Assembly (NCBI RefSeq): GCF_016598775.1
Contig: NZ_CP066802.1
Span: 744,001-808,000, forward strand
Reading direction: 5' to 3'
Origin: Actinomyces weissii
GTDB lineage: Bacteria > Actinomycetota > Actinomycetes > Actinomycetales > Actinomycetaceae
DNA length: 64,000 nucleotides
Part shown: positions 1 to 8,537 of the stretch, in pieces
Numbering within the stretch: the first letter of the stretch is position 1
Layout: every line of letters starts with the position of its first letter
Position numbers and translations under genes: made by a program
The notes under the pieces: generated by a model
What the model was told of the DNA's origin: nothing
Seen by the model: the letters and a program-made list of their open reading frames with translations, nothing else
Databases searched by the model: none

Positions 1-488
1 TCGAAGGCGTGCACGTGCACCAGCCACCGAGCCGCCTCCGCCCAGGACAGGCGCGCCAGCCCCTTGGTGGCCCGCGTGGTGAAGAAAGGCTCACCGTTGG
101 GGACGTCAACGACCAGCGCCTCCAGGCCAGAGACCTTGCCAGAGGCTGAGTGGATCCCCGCTACCTGGAAGAACGGCTGCTCCGGGTGCCGGAGGTCGAA
201 CCGGTCCCGGAAGCGCTCCAGGTAGGCGGTGGCGTCCTGTCCCAGACGGGCTGGCTCATGCCAGTACTCCTCCCATGCCTCCAGGTCCTCGGGACCCTCC
301 ATGGCCCGGTGGCAGATCGCCAGCAGCAGCCGCAGGACCGCTACGTCCTGTGTGGCGATCTCGCCGTGGACGCCCTTGATGCTCTCCGCCTGCTGGAAGA
401 CGTCCAGGAGGGAGAGCTCGGCGTGCGAGCCGTCCAGGCGGGTCACCCGGATCCAGGGCTCGTCCAGCAGGTTGAAGGTGGATGCCAT
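1..488 (-). CDS. casA: Type I-E Cascade large subunit Cse1/CasA, partial (N-terminal 162 residues)
   Basis: Large subunit of the type I-E Cascade complex, which reads the PAM and recruits Cas3. Only the first 162 codons are inside the window; the gene runs off the left edge. The translation begins MASTFNLLDEPWIRV, the usual Cse1 opening, and continues with a helix rich in Leu/Ala (VAVLRLLLAICHRAM) and a HPEQPFFQV segment typical of the family. The ATG (486-488) lies two bases after the cas3 stop and is preceded by AAGGAGGT inside the last cas3 codons, so the two genes are translationally coupled. The rest of the Cascade genes, cas1-cas2 and the array would lie outside the window. This N-terminus is what fixes the system as type I-E. 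Confidence 0.9.
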   Translation of the reverse strand, partial: MASTFNLLDEPWIRVTRLDGSHAELSLLDVFQQAESIKGVHGEIATQDVAVLRLLLAICHRAMEGPEDLEAWEEYWHEPARLGQDATAYLERFRDRFDLRHPEQPFFQVAGIHSASGKVSGLEALVVDVPNGEPFFTTRATKGLARLSWAEAARWLVHVHAF

Positions 489-490
489 TG

Positions 491-3448
491 TCAGCGGACC
501 TCCTTGAGTCCGGTAGATGGGTTGTACTCCAAGGTCTTGCCAATCAGCTCGGCCCGCCCCTGCTCAAGGGGCAGGAACAGCTGTCCTCTCAGGTCACGGT
601 CATCCTGCCAGGCACCTGCGACACGAACTCCGACAGCCTCAAGCTCGTTGATGGCCTGGTCCATCTGGCTGCCCTTGGTCATCCCGGCGGGCAGCCGCAC
701 CGTGGACATGACCAGCTCCCGCACCAGCTCCCGGTCGGGTACCCGGTCCACGGGCAGGACCGGGCCCGGCTGGCCGGTGGGGGAGGGCAGCGTGCGCAGC
801 TCCTCCTGCCCGCCGAGCACCCGGCGCTCAAGCAGGATCACCTCCAGGCTGTCCTCACCGTCTCGGACCTGGGCGCGCCCCCGCTCCTCGTCGTCGCTGG
901 CGGCTGAGTGCAGCCAACCGACCAGGTCCGAGCACTTGCTGGCGGGCGTGGGTTCTTCCAGCAAGAAGCCCCTGGCAGCGTTGTGCTTCTTCGTACGTTC
1001 CTGCGCGGCGGTGGCCTGGGCCTGCTCCAGGGCGGCCTGCCAGGCCGGGGGCACCTGCGCCCCCGCCCCGTAGACCGCCTCCACGAGCTGGTGCACGTCG
1101 TCGGGGGTGGTCACGGTGCCCGCGCCGTCCAGCACTCGTCCCAGGGCGGCAGCCGTGAGCAGCAGGTCCTGCTCGCCGTAGACCGCCTGCGCACCCGGCT
1201 CCAGCCACGGCTCCCCACTGAGAGCGTTGGGCAGGCAGTCCACGTAGCAGGTGGGCAGCCTCAGCCGTGCGGGGCGCAGCCGCTCGTGCCGGTGGAGGCG
1301 CCCCATCCGCTGGAGCACCAGGTCCACCGGGGCCAGGTCGGTCACCAGCAGGTCAAAGTCGACGTCCAGGGACTGCTCCACCACCTGGGTGGCCACCACG
1401 ATCGCCCGGTGCGGACGCTGCGGCAGGGAACGTGGGGGACCAAAGCGCCGCAGCAGCTCGGCGTCCTTGGCCTGGCGGTCCGCCACCGTGAAACGAGCGT
1501 GGTTGAGGCTGACCTCCTCACCAAAGTGCTCCCGCAGCTCCTCATAGGTCTCCTGCGCTCGCCGCACCGTGTTCCTCACCACCAGGGCGCAGCCGCCCTC
1601 CACCAGGGCCTCCTTGAGCAGCTGTGGCAGACCCGGCTCCTTGCCCAGGCGTCGCAGCCAGACCTTGCTGGAGCGTCCCGACGCCGAGGCCTCACGCACC
1701 TGCGTGCCTCCCGCTCCCACAGTCACCAGGCAGGGAAAAGGCGTGCTCACCGCCTCAGGGGAGGGCGTCTTCGGGGGCTTCTGCCCTGCGGCCAGGGCCA
1801 GGCCCCGCCGGTAGGCGTCCGCCAGCTGGGCCGAGCGGGCCTGCGAGAGCGTGGCCGAGAGCAGGACCACGGGCACCCCGTAGCAGGCCAGCCAGGTCAG
1901 CACCCGGTCCAGGTAGGCGTTCATGTAGGTGGAGTAGGAGTGCACCTCGTCGACCACCACCACCTTGCGTGACAGGCCCAGGTGCCGCAGGGCCAGGTGC
2001 GGGGAACGCATGGCGCCGAACAGCAGGTGGTCCACGGTGGTCACCACGAAGTCAGAGAGCATCGCCTTCTTGCGCCCGCTGAACCAGGCCAGGATCGCCA
2101 GGTCGGCCTGACGACGCCGCCGCTCGGTGGCCTCGCCAGCGCGGGCCGCGTCCTCGTCACGGCCGATGTCCGAGGGCCTGGGGCCGGCCTGTGCCGGGTC
2201 GTCACCGCCCAGGCCGTTCAGCAGGCGGTCGTGGATCTGCCAGCCCTGGTGCCGCAGACGGCCTGCCTCCCGGTTCAGCCGGGCCCGCCCGTGCTGGAGG
2301 CTCACCGCGAAGGTCGAGGGGGCGCCGTCGTCGCTGTAGGACTGCTCGACCCGCTCCAGCCAGTCCAGCTCTCGGGTGAACATGGCGTCCGTCGTCGCCT
2401 GGGTGGGCAGGGCGAACAGGACGCCGCAGCGGCCCGTGCGGGCGGCCATGATCTCCGCTGCCAGCATTGCGGCCTCGGTCTTGCCGCCCCCGGTGGACTC
2501 CTGGACCATCAGCAGGCCCGGCAGCTCCATGCGGCGGGCGGCAGCTACCGCCTGCTCCTGCACGGCAGTGGCTCGGGCGCCCGCAGGCAGGCTGAAGCGT
2601 GAGGTCAGCAGGGCGGAGGCGTCAGCGCCATCGTCCCGGGGCCGCCAGGGGGCCGGGACCTCCAACCGCTGCAGGCCCCAGGCCGCGCGCTCGGCGTGCG
2701 CCTGGGCGTCAAGCAGGGTGCCGCCCTGGTCGTCCAGGGGAAGCAGGGGGAAGTAGTCCTCGCAGGAGGCGATCCAGTCGGCCACGATCACCAGGCCGGA
2801 GAGCTCCACCAGGAAGGCCTGGCTCCACCTGCGCCCTGCCCAGTGCGGCAGCAGCGCCTGGGCACCGACCCGCTCGGTTACGAGGGCCAGCAGCTCGGCG
2901 CGGGTGTCCTCCCACACTCCCTCACCCAGCAGGTGCGGCAGGCCGTACAAGATCTGCAGGCTGTCGTCTGTCGGAGGGATTCCGTGATGAGCGCCGACGA
3001 CGGAAGACAAGGCCTGTGCTGATTCAATGCCCCAGTCGCGAGTGTCAGTAAGCCAGTTCTCTAGGATGTGCTGCCCAGCCATGGCATGAGGCGCGCTCCG
3101 GCCGTCTAAAGGGTCCACGTGCGGATGCCGCAGCCCTGCCTCAGCCATACGGTCGTCCAGTTGAGGGACCTTGCTGGCGAAGGCGGGGGTGCACTTGCCG
3201 ATGTCGTGGACACCAGCCAGCCAGGTTGCCAGCAGGCGGAACTCCTCCATAGGGGCTACCGGGGAGTCTGCGGTGCTGAGCTCACGTAGGATCAGGTCCT
3301 TGACCGTAGGGGCCAGCCAGCGCTCGGCCAGGTGCCCGGCAACAGCCGCAGAGTCCAGCATGTGCAGCCACAAGGGGAGCCACTGCCGCCGTTCTGGGTG
3401 GTAGCCGGACTTCGCCCAGACGGCGCGTGCGCAGGCAGAGAGCTGCAC
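491..3448 (-). CDS. cas3: CRISPR-associated nuclease/helicase Cas3 (type I-E)
   Basis: Single-strand nuclease and 3'-5' translocase that degrades DNA marked by Cascade. The 985-residue product has the full fused architecture. An N-terminal HD nuclease has H81-D82 in GVHDIGKC and histidines near 121, 127 and 154-155 (VGAHHG). The SF2 helicase has Walker A STGGGKTEA near 318, the DEVH box at 500-503, SATLS near 531, and a motif VI region ending in QRMGRLHRH. The start is GTG with GAAGGAG six bases upstream. It is the first gene of an operon continuing into casA. No catalytic residue looks lost, so interference is probably intact. The terminator of the ribosomal-protein operon lies just upstream on the same strand. 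Confidence 0.95.
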   Translation of the reverse strand: MQLSACARAVWAKSGYHPERRQWLPLWLHMLDSAAVAGHLAERWLAPTVKDLILRELSTADSPVAPMEEFRLLATWLAGVHDIGKCTPAFASKVPQLDDRMAEAGLRHPHVDPLDGRSAPHAMAGQHILENWLTDTRDWGIESAQALSSVVGAHHGIPPTDDSLQILYGLPHLLGEGVWEDTRAELLALVTERVGAQALLPHWAGRRWSQAFLVELSGLVIVADWIASCEDYFPLLPLDDQGGTLLDAQAHAERAAWGLQRLEVPAPWRPRDDGADASALLTSRFSLPAGARATAVQEQAVAAARRMELPGLLMVQESTGGGKTEAAMLAAEIMAARTGRCGVLFALPTQATTDAMFTRELDWLERVEQSYSDDGAPSTFAVSLQHGRARLNREAGRLRHQGWQIHDRLLNGLGGDDPAQAGPRPSDIGRDEDAARAGEATERRRRQADLAILAWFSGRKKAMLSDFVVTTVDHLLFGAMRSPHLALRHLGLSRKVVVVDEVHSYSTYMNAYLDRVLTWLACYGVPVVLLSATLSQARSAQLADAYRRGLALAAGQKPPKTPSPEAVSTPFPCLVTVGAGGTQVREASASGRSSKVWLRRLGKEPGLPQLLKEALVEGGCALVVRNTVRRAQETYEELREHFGEEVSLNHARFTVADRQAKDAELLRRFGPPRSLPQRPHRAIVVATQVVEQSLDVDFDLLVTDLAPVDLVLQRMGRLHRHERLRPARLRLPTCYVDCLPNALSGEPWLEPGAQAVYGEQDLLLTAAALGRVLDGAGTVTTPDDVHQLVEAVYGAGAQVPPAWQAALEQAQATAAQERTKKHNAARGFLLEEPTPASKCSDLVGWLHSAASDDEERGRAQVRDGEDSLEVILLERRVLGGQEELRTLPSPTGQPGPVLPVDRVPDRELVRELVMSTVRLPAGMTKGSQMDQAINELEAVGVRVAGAWQDDRDLRGQLFLPLEQGRAELIGKTLEYNPSTGLKEVR

Positions 3449-3557
3449 GGTGACTCCTTCGTCGAGATCTGGGTACAGGCTACGCTTCGGGAAACGTCGT
3501 TGCTAATTGAGGGTAGCTTGGCCGCCTGCGCCGTCCGCCATTGCCAAAAAGCCTGTG

Positions 3558-3584
3558 CCCCGCACTGCGTGCTGCAGCGCGGGG
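3558..3584 (-). terminator. Intrinsic terminator of the zinc-independent ribosomal protein operon
   Basis: CCCCGC-a-CTGC / GCAG-c-GCGGGG stem with a five-base loop, 22 bases past the rpmJ stop. On the minus strand it is followed about ten bases later by a run of five T (complement of aaaaa at 3546-3550). It separates rpmJ from cas3, which is read in the same direction. Confidence 0.6.
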
Positions 3585-3605
3585 AACAGGCCGGTTTCCG
3601 GGGCC

Positions 3606-3728
3606 TCAGCCTTGGCGGGCCTTGAGGCGCGGGTTCTTCTTGTTGATGACGTAGGTGTGCCCGCGGCGGCGGACCACCTTGCTGCCTGGCTGCTTGGCCA
3701 GGGAGCGGATCGAGGCGCGAACCTTCAT
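3606..3728 (-). CDS. rpmJ: 50S ribosomal protein L36, zinc-independent (C-) form
   Basis: Forty-residue L36 of the large subunit. The sequence ([17 protein letters not shown]..., ending NPRLKARQG) is the C- paralogue: the Cys/His ribbon of the zinc form is absent. ATG 3726-3728 is chosen over an upstream ATG because AAGGAG lies directly before it and the family starts MKVRAS. It is the last gene of the minus-strand cluster rpmB-rpmG-rpsN-rpmE-rpmJ. In other bacteria such paralogues replace zinc-containing versions when zinc is short; the Zur-box-like palindrome before rpmB fits that. Confidence 0.95.
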   Translation of the reverse strand: MKVRASIRSLAKQPGSKVVRRRGHTYVINKKNPRLKARQG

Positions 3729-3819
3729 AGGGGCTCTCCTTGCAGGTCGGACGTACAGGTCCAGGTCGGTGCCGACAGCCCCGCGCACACGGCTTGGGGT
3801 CTGTGGCTGCCGCGCCCGC

Positions 3820-4071
3820 TCAGCGCTGGCGCTTGCCGTAGCGCCGCTCGAACTTCTCCACCCGGCCCGCGGTGTCCAGGATCCGGCCCTTGCCGGTCCA
3901 GAACGGGTGCGAGGCGGAGGAGACGTCCACGTCTACGACCGGGTAGGTGTTGCCGTCCTCCCACTCGATGGTCTGCTCAGAGGTCATCGTGGAACGGGTC
4001 AGGAAGGCGAAGTCCGCGCTCTTGTCGCGGAAGACGATCGGGTGGTAGTCGGGGTGGATCCCAGCACGCAT
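3820..4071 (-). CDS. rpmE2: 50S ribosomal protein L31 type B, zinc-independent
   Basis: L31 of the bridge region between ribosomal subunits, in its type B form of 83 residues. It contains no cysteine, whereas zinc L31 carries a CxxC pair. Recognisable segments are [25 protein letters not shown] and [11 protein letters not shown]. It lies 35 bases downstream of rpsN and 91 bases upstream of rpmJ on the same strand. Replacing the zinc form releases ribosomal zinc, so this gene is expected to be induced by zinc shortage together with its neighbours. Confidence 0.96.
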   Translation of the reverse strand: MRAGIHPDYHPIVFRDKSADFAFLTRSTMTSEQTIEWEDGNTYPVVDVDVSSASHPFWTGKGRILDTAGRVEKFERRYGKRQR

Positions 4072-4106
4072 GTGGCTGCTCCTTACAGGTCCTTACAGGG
4101 GGCTCG

Positions 4107-4412
4107 TCACCAGGACGACTTGACGATGCCGGGCAGCTCGCCGCGCAGCGCCATCTGGCGGAAGCGCACCCGCGAGGTGCCGGTGGCGGACAGGAAGCCG
4201 CGCGGGCGCCCGTCGACGACGTCGCGGTTGCGCAGGCGGGTGGGGGAGGCGTCGCGCGGCAGGGCGTGCAGCGCCCTCATGGCGGCCTCGCGCTCCTCCT
4301 GGCTCAGGTGCGGGTTGACACTGGCCTGCTTCAGCTCGGCACGGCGCTCGGCGTAGCGGGCCACCACCAGGCGGCGCTGCTGGTCGCGGGCGATCTTGGA
4401 CTTCTTGGCCAT
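4107..4412 (-). CDS. rpsN: 30S ribosomal protein S14, long zinc-independent form
   Basis: Small-subunit head protein S14. At 101 residues it is the long, cysteine-free form ([14 protein letters not shown] start; [16 protein letters not shown] and LPGIVKSSW are conserved) rather than the 61-residue zinc-ribbon form. Its ATG shares one base with the rpmG stop (TGATG), so it is translationally coupled to rpmG. Part of the zinc-sparing ribosomal cluster. Confidence 0.96.
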   Translation of the reverse strand: MAKKSKIARDQQRRLVVARYAERRAELKQASVNPHLSQEEREAAMRALHALPRDASPTRLRNRDVVDGRPRGFLSATGTSRVRFRQMALRGELPGIVKSSW

Positions 4413-4582
4413 CAGCGGGACTCCTTGAACTCCACGTGGCGGCGCACCACCGGGTCGAACTTGCGCAGGACCAGGCGGTCAGGCGTGTTGCGCCGGTTCT
4501 TGCGGGTCACGTAGGTGAAGCCGGTGCCCGCCGTGGACACCAGCTTGATGATCGGTCGCAGGTCCTTCTTGGAACGAGGCAT
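4412..4582 (-). CDS. rpmG: 50S ribosomal protein L33, zinc-independent form
   Basis: A 56-residue L33. The translation starts [14 protein letters not shown] and contains [19 protein letters not shown], with no cysteine where the zinc form has a four-Cys ribbon. The start overlaps the rpmB stop and the stop overlaps the rpsN start, each by one base in a TGATG arrangement, so rpmB-rpmG-rpsN form a tightly coupled translation unit. The order L28-L33-S14 is the classic order of C- ribosomal operons in actinobacteria. Confidence 0.95.
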   Translation of the reverse strand: MPRSKKDLRPIIKLVSTAGTGFTYVTRKNRRNTPDRLVLRKFDPVVRRHVEFKESR

Positions 4583-4818
4583 CAGAGCTTCTCCCCACGC
4601 TTGAGCATCTCCGCCACGACGGCGTCGATGCCCCTCTTGTCAATGGTCTTGATGCCCTTGGCGCTGACCGTCAGGCGCACGGTGCGCCCCAGGGAGGGCA
4701 CCCAGTAGCGCTTGCGCTGGAGGTTGGGCTCCCAGCGGCGGCTGGTGCGCCGGTGGGAGTGGGAGACGGACTTGCCGTAGAGCGGCTTGGCTCCCGTGAC
4801 TTGGCAGTAGGTGGTCAT
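4582..4818 (-). CDS. rpmB: 50S ribosomal protein L28, first gene of the zinc-starvation cluster
   Basis: Seventy-eight-residue L28 ([17 protein letters not shown]..., [19 protein letters not shown]). The first Cys remains, but the CxxC pair of zinc-binding L28 is incomplete. The ATG at 4816-4818 is chosen because the -10 hexamer TATTCT ends six bases upstream, leaving no room for a leader. A longer reading from 4854 would begin upstream of the promoter itself. The mRNA is therefore probably leaderless. It leads rpmB-rpmG-rpsN-rpmE2-rpmJ and faces a divergent COG0523-like gene. Confidence 0.93.
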   Translation of the reverse strand: MTTYCQVTGAKPLYGKSVSHSHRRTSRRWEPNLQRKRYWVPSLGRTVRLTVSAKGIKTIDKRGIDAVVAEMLKRGEKL

Positions 4819-4824
4819 GCAGGC

Positions 4825-4854
4825 AGAATAGATAATGATTCCCATTAACGACAA
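4825..4854 (-). promoter_or_regulatory. Promoter of the rpmB operon with Zur-box-like palindrome
   Basis: On the minus strand TTGTCG (-35, 4849-4854) and TATTCT (-10, 4825-4830) are 18 bases apart. The spacer holds TAATG-ATTCC-CATTA (4833-4847), a perfect 5+5 inverted repeat resembling actinobacterial Zur sites. The same palindrome overlaps GATAAT (4831-4836), a possible -10 for the divergent COG0523-like gene, so one bound repressor could close both promoters. The regulator assignment is inferred from the target genes. Confidence 0.65.
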
Positions 4855-4868
4855 GTTGGAGGTCGCGT

Positions 4869-6053
4869 ATGCCCGGTCACTCCCTCGCGCTCGTCAGCGC
4901 CGTGGACCCCACCCTCCTGGACCTGCTGGAGCTCACCCTGGCCGGGGAGGACTGCCTGGTGGTCCGTGCCGCCCTGCTGCCTGACGCCGAAGACGGCCTG
5001 GTGAGGCTCAGCTCCTGGGGCCACGGCGGGGTCGCCGCCCTGGGGGAGAAGGAAGAGGGGCCCGCAGTCGTGGACGTCCCTATGCCTGCGGACTGCCTGA
5101 CCTGCTCCCTGCGGGAGGTCCTGCTGGCCGTCGCCGAGGACCGCGCCCGCGACGAGCCCCAGGGCACCACCGTGGTGCTGCTGCCGCCCGCCGTCGAGCT
5201 GCCCCACCTGGTGCCCGGCCTGGCCCGCGACCTGGCCGAGATGGCGAAGGAAGAGGGAGTCCAAGGCCCCGCCCAGGCCCGCCTGGCCGGGGTCGCCCAC
5301 CTGATCGACGCCGAGTCCGCGCTCGCGGACCTGCTGGACCACCACCCCCTGGCAGAGGCCGGGCTGGCCCTGGGGGAGCACGACCAGCGCTGCGCCGGAG
5401 AGGTGCACCTGGTCAACCTCGGCTACGCCGACGTGATCGTCTCCGTGGGCCACGGCTCCGCCGGGAGCGGCGCGGACCTGGTGGAGCACCTGCGGCCCCT
5501 GGACACCCTCCTGCTGCCCGGCCTGGACGCCCCGCTGCTCAGCTGCCTGCTAGGCGCCGACCACGACGCCGACGCCGCCCTGCGGCGCGTCCACCCCGCC
5601 ACCACCCAGGCCTGGGGCGGCCCGGACGGCCACGGCGTGTGGACCCTGGACCTCAGCGCCAGGCTGCCCTTCCACCCCGGACGCCTGCGCGAGATGGTGG
5701 CTGAGCTGGCCGGGCAGGGGCTGTGCGCGCGCGGCTGCTTCTGGCTGCCCAGCCGCCCCGGGCGGGTCTGCGCCTGGGAGGTCGTGGGCGGCACGGTGAG
5801 CGTGGGCGACGCCGGGGCCTGGTCCGAGGCCCCGCTGGCCCTGCCCGCGTCAGGGGCGGCGCGGGCGGGCGCCGTCGAGGCCACTGAGCCGCACTGCCAC
5901 CTGGTAGTCACCGGGGTGGGGGAGCCGGAGCAGAAGCAGGCGGTCGAGGCCGCGTTCGCCGCCGTCCTGCTCCGGGAGGACGAGCTCGCCGAGGCCCTGT
6001 CCTGGATCGGTGCCGCCGACGGCCTGGAGGACTGGCTCGGCCACCAGTCCTGA
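4869..6053 (+). CDS. COG0523/CobW-C family protein without a P-loop, zinc-starvation associated
   Basis: A 394-residue protein of the COG0523 (CobW/YeiR/ZigA) superfamily as found beside C- ribosomal genes. It keeps a metal-motif remnant, [12 protein letters not shown] (family GCxxCxLRxxL), near residue 80, and a CobW C-terminal domain ([13 protein letters not shown] ... [19 protein letters not shown]) near 265-320. It lacks a Walker A GxxGxGKT at the N-terminus (there [12 protein letters not shown]) and shows no NKxD after YADVIV, so GTP hydrolysis is doubtful. GGAGG precedes the ATG. It is divergent from rpmB across a Zur-like box. From memory, mycobacterial C- operons encode a similar protein, Mrf, that recruits a ribosome hibernation factor; zinc chaperone is the alternative role. 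Confidence 0.75.
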   Translation: MPGHSLALVSAVDPTLLDLLELTLAGEDCLVVRAALLPDAEDGLVRLSSWGHGGVAALGEKEEGPAVVDVPMPADCLTCSLREVLLAVAEDRARDEPQGTTVVLLPPAVELPHLVPGLARDLAEMAKEEGVQGPAQARLAGVAHLIDAESALADLLDHHPLAEAGLALGEHDQRCAGEVHLVNLGYADVIVSVGHGSAGSGADLVEHLRPLDTLLLPGLDAPLLSCLLGADHDADAALRRVHPATTQAWGGPDGHGVWTLDLSARLPFHPGRLREMVAELAGQGLCARGCFWLPSRPGRVCAWEVVGGTVSVGDAGAWSEAPLALPASGAARAGAVEATEPHCHLVVTGVGEPEQKQAVEAAFAAVLLREDELAEALSWIGAADGLEDWLGHQS

Positions 6054-6131
6054 GCCCCCGGCCCGAGGGCTCTGCGCTGGCTGGCCGCACGGCGACGATC
6101 TCGGCTGCGCCTGAGCCCCCGGCCCGAGGGC
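6050..6131. repeat. Gene-tail duplication, 21-bp direct repeat at 61-bp spacing
   Basis: A 21-base segment at 6050-6070, which includes the stop codon of the COG0523-like gene, recurs perfectly at 6111-6131. The first copy can fold as GAGCCC...GGGCTC and may act as a terminator. The 40 bases between the copies are unrelated to them. The same 61-bp spacing occurs at 36824/36885 and 40663/40724. Confidence 0.8.
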
Positions 6132-6133
6132 GC

Positions 6134-6139
6134 TACGAT
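6134..6139 (+). promoter_or_regulatory. glyA: Probable -10 hexamer of the glyA-folD transcript
   Basis: TACGAT about seven bases before the riboswitch aptamer, so transcription would start near 6146, at the beginning of the aptamer. No good -35 is visible 16-18 bases upstream. Confidence 0.45.
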
Positions 6140-6142
6140 GGG

Positions 6143-6271
6143 GGCGCCGACGCGACTGGCGCAGGTGGTCCACCACCGGGGAGCGGAGGCACGACGACGC
6201 CCCCGGACCCTCCCCACGGGACCAGCCCGGGGCCGCCGTCGAGAGGACAACCTGGTCGCCCGCCTGGGCCG
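6143..6271 (+). ncRNA. ZTP (pfl-motif) riboswitch controlling glyA-folD
   Basis: The conserved blocks of the pfl motif are present in order. CGCGACTGGCG (6151-6161) is followed by GGTGGTCCACCACC and GGGGAGC (to about 6184), then a variable insert, then CGCCTGGGC (6261-6269) forming the 3' pseudoknot side. ZTP riboswitches sense the folate-stress alarmone ZTP/ZMP and are well known upstream of glyA, folD and purH. The glyA start codon is about 50 bases downstream. The variable arm between the two aptamer halves (about 6190-6250) is GC-rich and longer than the minimal form. Confidence 0.88.
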
Positions 6272-6318
6272 AGGTCCACGCCACCACGCAGCCGAGCCGC
6301 GCAGACAGCAGGAGAACC

Positions 6319-7638
6319 ATGAGCGAACCCACCACCAGTTCCCGCACCACCTTCAACGACATGCCCCTGGCCGAGCTGGACCCCCAGGTCGCCGAGGTCC
6401 TGGCCGGAGAGCTGGACCGGCAGCGCGGCACCCTGGAGATGATCGCCTCCGAGAACTTCGTACCCCGCGCCGTCCTTCAGTGCCAGGGCTCGGTGCTGAC
6501 CAACAAGTACGCGGAGGGCTACCCCGGCAGGCGCTACTACGGCGGCTGTGAGGTCGTGGACGTGGCCGAGTCCCTGGCCATCGAGCGGGCCAAGGCCGTC
6601 TTCCAGGCCGACTGGGCCAACGTCCAGCCGCACTCCGGGGCCCAGGCCAACGCCGCCGTCCTGCACGCCCTGGCCGACGCCGGGGACACCATCCTGGGCC
6701 TGTCCCTGGCCCACGGCGGGCACCTCACCCACGGCATGAAGATCAACTTCTCCGGCAAGAACTACCACGCCACCGCCTACGGGGTGGACGAGAGCACCCA
6801 CCGCATCGAGATGGAGCAGGTGCGTGCCACCGCCCTGCGCGAGCGGCCCAAGGTGATTATCGCTGGCTGGTCCGCTTACCCCCGCCACCTCGACTTCGCG
6901 GCCTTCCGCGCCATCGCCGACGAGGTCGGCGCCGCCCTGTGGACCGACATGGCCCACTTCGCCGGGCTCGTGGCCGCCGGGCTGCACCCCTCGCCCGTGC
7001 CCCACTCCGACGTCGTCTCCACCACCGTGCACAAGACCCTGGGCGGTCCCCGCTCCGGCATGCTGCTGTCCAACCGCGCCGAGCAGTGGGGCAGGAAGCT
7101 CGACTCCGCCGTCTTCCCCGGCCAGCAGGGCGGCCCCCTCATGCACGTGATCGCCGCCAAGGCCGTGGCCATGAAGATCGCCTCCACCGAGGAGTTCCGT
7201 GACCGCCAGGCCCGCACCCTGGAAGGCGCCAGGATCATCGCCCAGCGCCTGCTGGCCGACGACGTCGCCAGCGCCGGGATCCGCCTGGTCACCGGTGGCA
7301 CGGACGTGCACCTGGTGCTGGTGGACCTGCGCGAGTCCTCCCTGGACGGTCAGCAGGCCGAGGACCTGCTGGCCGCTGCCGGGATCACCGTGAACCGCAA
7401 CGCCGTGCCCTTCGACCCGCGCCCGGCCCGCGTCACCTCCGGCCTGCGCATCGGCACCCCCGCGCTGGCCACCCGCGGCTTCGGGGCCCCCGAGTTCACG
7501 GAGGTCGCCGAGATCATCGCCACCACCCTGGTGCGTGGGGCCGCAGGCAGCGCCGACGACGAGCTGCTGACCTCCCTCAGGGGCCGTGTGGCCGCCCTGA
7601 CCGAGGCCTACCCCCTCTATGACGGGCTCGCCCAGTGA
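6319..7638 (+). CDS. glyA: Serine hydroxymethyltransferase
   Basis: PLP enzyme converting serine and tetrahydrofolate to glycine and 5,10-methylene-THF in the cytosol. The 439-residue product is full length. MIASENFVP (41-49), the glycine-rich [14 protein letters not shown] region and the PLP lysine K239 in [13 protein letters not shown] are all present. AGGAG precedes the ATG. Its stop overlaps the folD GTG by four bases, so the pair makes and then oxidises methylene-THF from one transcript under the ZTP riboswitch. Confidence 0.97.
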   Translation: MSEPTTSSRTTFNDMPLAELDPQVAEVLAGELDRQRGTLEMIASENFVPRAVLQCQGSVLTNKYAEGYPGRRYYGGCEVVDVAESLAIERAKAVFQADWANVQPHSGAQANAAVLHALADAGDTILGLSLAHGGHLTHGMKINFSGKNYHATAYGVDESTHRIEMEQVRATALRERPKVIIAGWSAYPRHLDFAAFRAIADEVGAALWTDMAHFAGLVAAGLHPSPVPHSDVVSTTVHKTLGGPRSGMLLSNRAEQWGRKLDSAVFPGQQGGPLMHVIAAKAVAMKIASTEEFRDRQARTLEGARIIAQRLLADDVASAGIRLVTGGTDVHLVLVDLRESSLDGQQAEDLLAAAGITVNRNAVPFDPRPARVTSGLRIGTPALATRGFGAPEFTEVAEIIATTLVRGAAGSADDELLTSLRGRVAALTEAYPLYDGLAQ

Positions 7639-8528
7639 GGGCACCCTGGGAGGGGCCCGCCCAGGTCCTGGACGGCCAGGCCACCGCGGCCGCCGTCAAG
7701 GCCGAGCTCGCCGAGCGGGTGGCGGCGCTGCGCGCCCGCGGGGTGGTGCCCGGCCTGGGGACCGTGCTGGTGGGGGAGGACCCCGGCTCCGTGAGGTACG
7801 TGGCCGGTAAGCACGCCGACTGCGCGGAGGTGGGCATAGAGTCGATCCGTGTGGAGCTGCCCGCCACCGCCACCCAGGCGCAGGTGGAGGCCGCCGTGGA
7901 CCGGCTCAACGCCGACCCCGCCTGCACCGGCTACATCGTCCAGCTGCCCCTGCCCCGGGGGATCGACACCAACGCCGTGCTGGAGAGGGTGGCCCCGGAC
8001 AAGGACGCCGACGGCCTGCACCCCACCAACCTGGGGCGGCTCGTGCTGCGGGGCTCCGGCCCGGTGGACTCGCCCCTGCCCTGCACGCCCCGGGCCTGCA
8101 TCGAGCTGGTGGAGCGCCACGGCATCACCCTGGCGGGCAAGGACGTGTGCGTGATCGGGCGCGGCGTCACCGTAGGGCGCTCTATCGGCCTGCTGCTCAT
8201 GCGTAAGGAGGTCAACGCCACCGTGGACGTGTGCCACACCGGCACCACCGACCTGGCCGCCCACGTGCGCCGCGCCGACGTCGTCGTGTCTGCGGCGGGC
8301 AGCGCGGGGATCGTGCGGCCGGAGATGGTCAAGCCCGGGGCAGTGGTCCTGGACGTGGGGGTCTCCCGGGTGGTGGACCCGCGCACCGGCAAGGGACGGA
8401 TCATGGGGGACGTCGCCGACGGCGTGGACCAGGTGGCGGGCTGGCTGTCACCCAACCCCGGGGGCGTGGGCCCGATGACCCGGGCGCTGCTGCTGGCCAA
8501 CGTGGTGGAGGCCGCCGAGCGCGGCTGA
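7635..8528 (+). CDS. folD: Bifunctional methylene-THF dehydrogenase / methenyl-THF cyclohydrolase
   Basis: Oxidises 5,10-methylene-THF to methenyl-THF and hydrolyses it to 10-formyl-THF for purine synthesis. The 297 residues include the FolD signatures [14 protein letters not shown] (catalytic Lys), [43 protein letters not shown] and [13 protein letters not shown]. The GTG start overlaps the glyA stop (GTGA), as expected of a coupled pair. No terminator hairpin is obvious after the stop; a 119-bp inverted-repeat element follows within ten bases. Confidence 0.97.
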   Translation: MRAPWEGPAQVLDGQATAAAVKAELAERVAALRARGVVPGLGTVLVGEDPGSVRYVAGKHADCAEVGIESIRVELPATATQAQVEAAVDRLNADPACTGYIVQLPLPRGIDTNAVLERVAPDKDADGLHPTNLGRLVLRGSGPVDSPLPCTPRACIELVERHGITLAGKDVCVIGRGVTVGRSIGLLLMRKEVNATVDVCHTGTTDLAAHVRRADVVVSAAGSAGIVRPEMVKPGAVVLDVGVSRVVDPRTGKGRIMGDVADGVDQVAGWLSPNPGGVGPMTRALLLANVVEAAERG

Positions 8529-8537
8529 GGACTTTTT

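Noticed and set aside
6050..6131. A minimal CRISPR array, because of the 61-bp period
   Set aside because: Only two repeat copies, 21 bases long, made of a gene tail rather than a CRISPR repeat, and the three loci have different repeats. Kept only as a possible off-target integration trace.
6133..7644. 503-codon open frame antisense to glyA (similar long antisense frames lie opposite fumC, pepT, the mutase and the PHP gene)
   Set aside because: Third-position GC bias keeps the opposite strand open; compositions are Gly/Val/His/Gln-rich with no family resemblance and the sense genes are certain.
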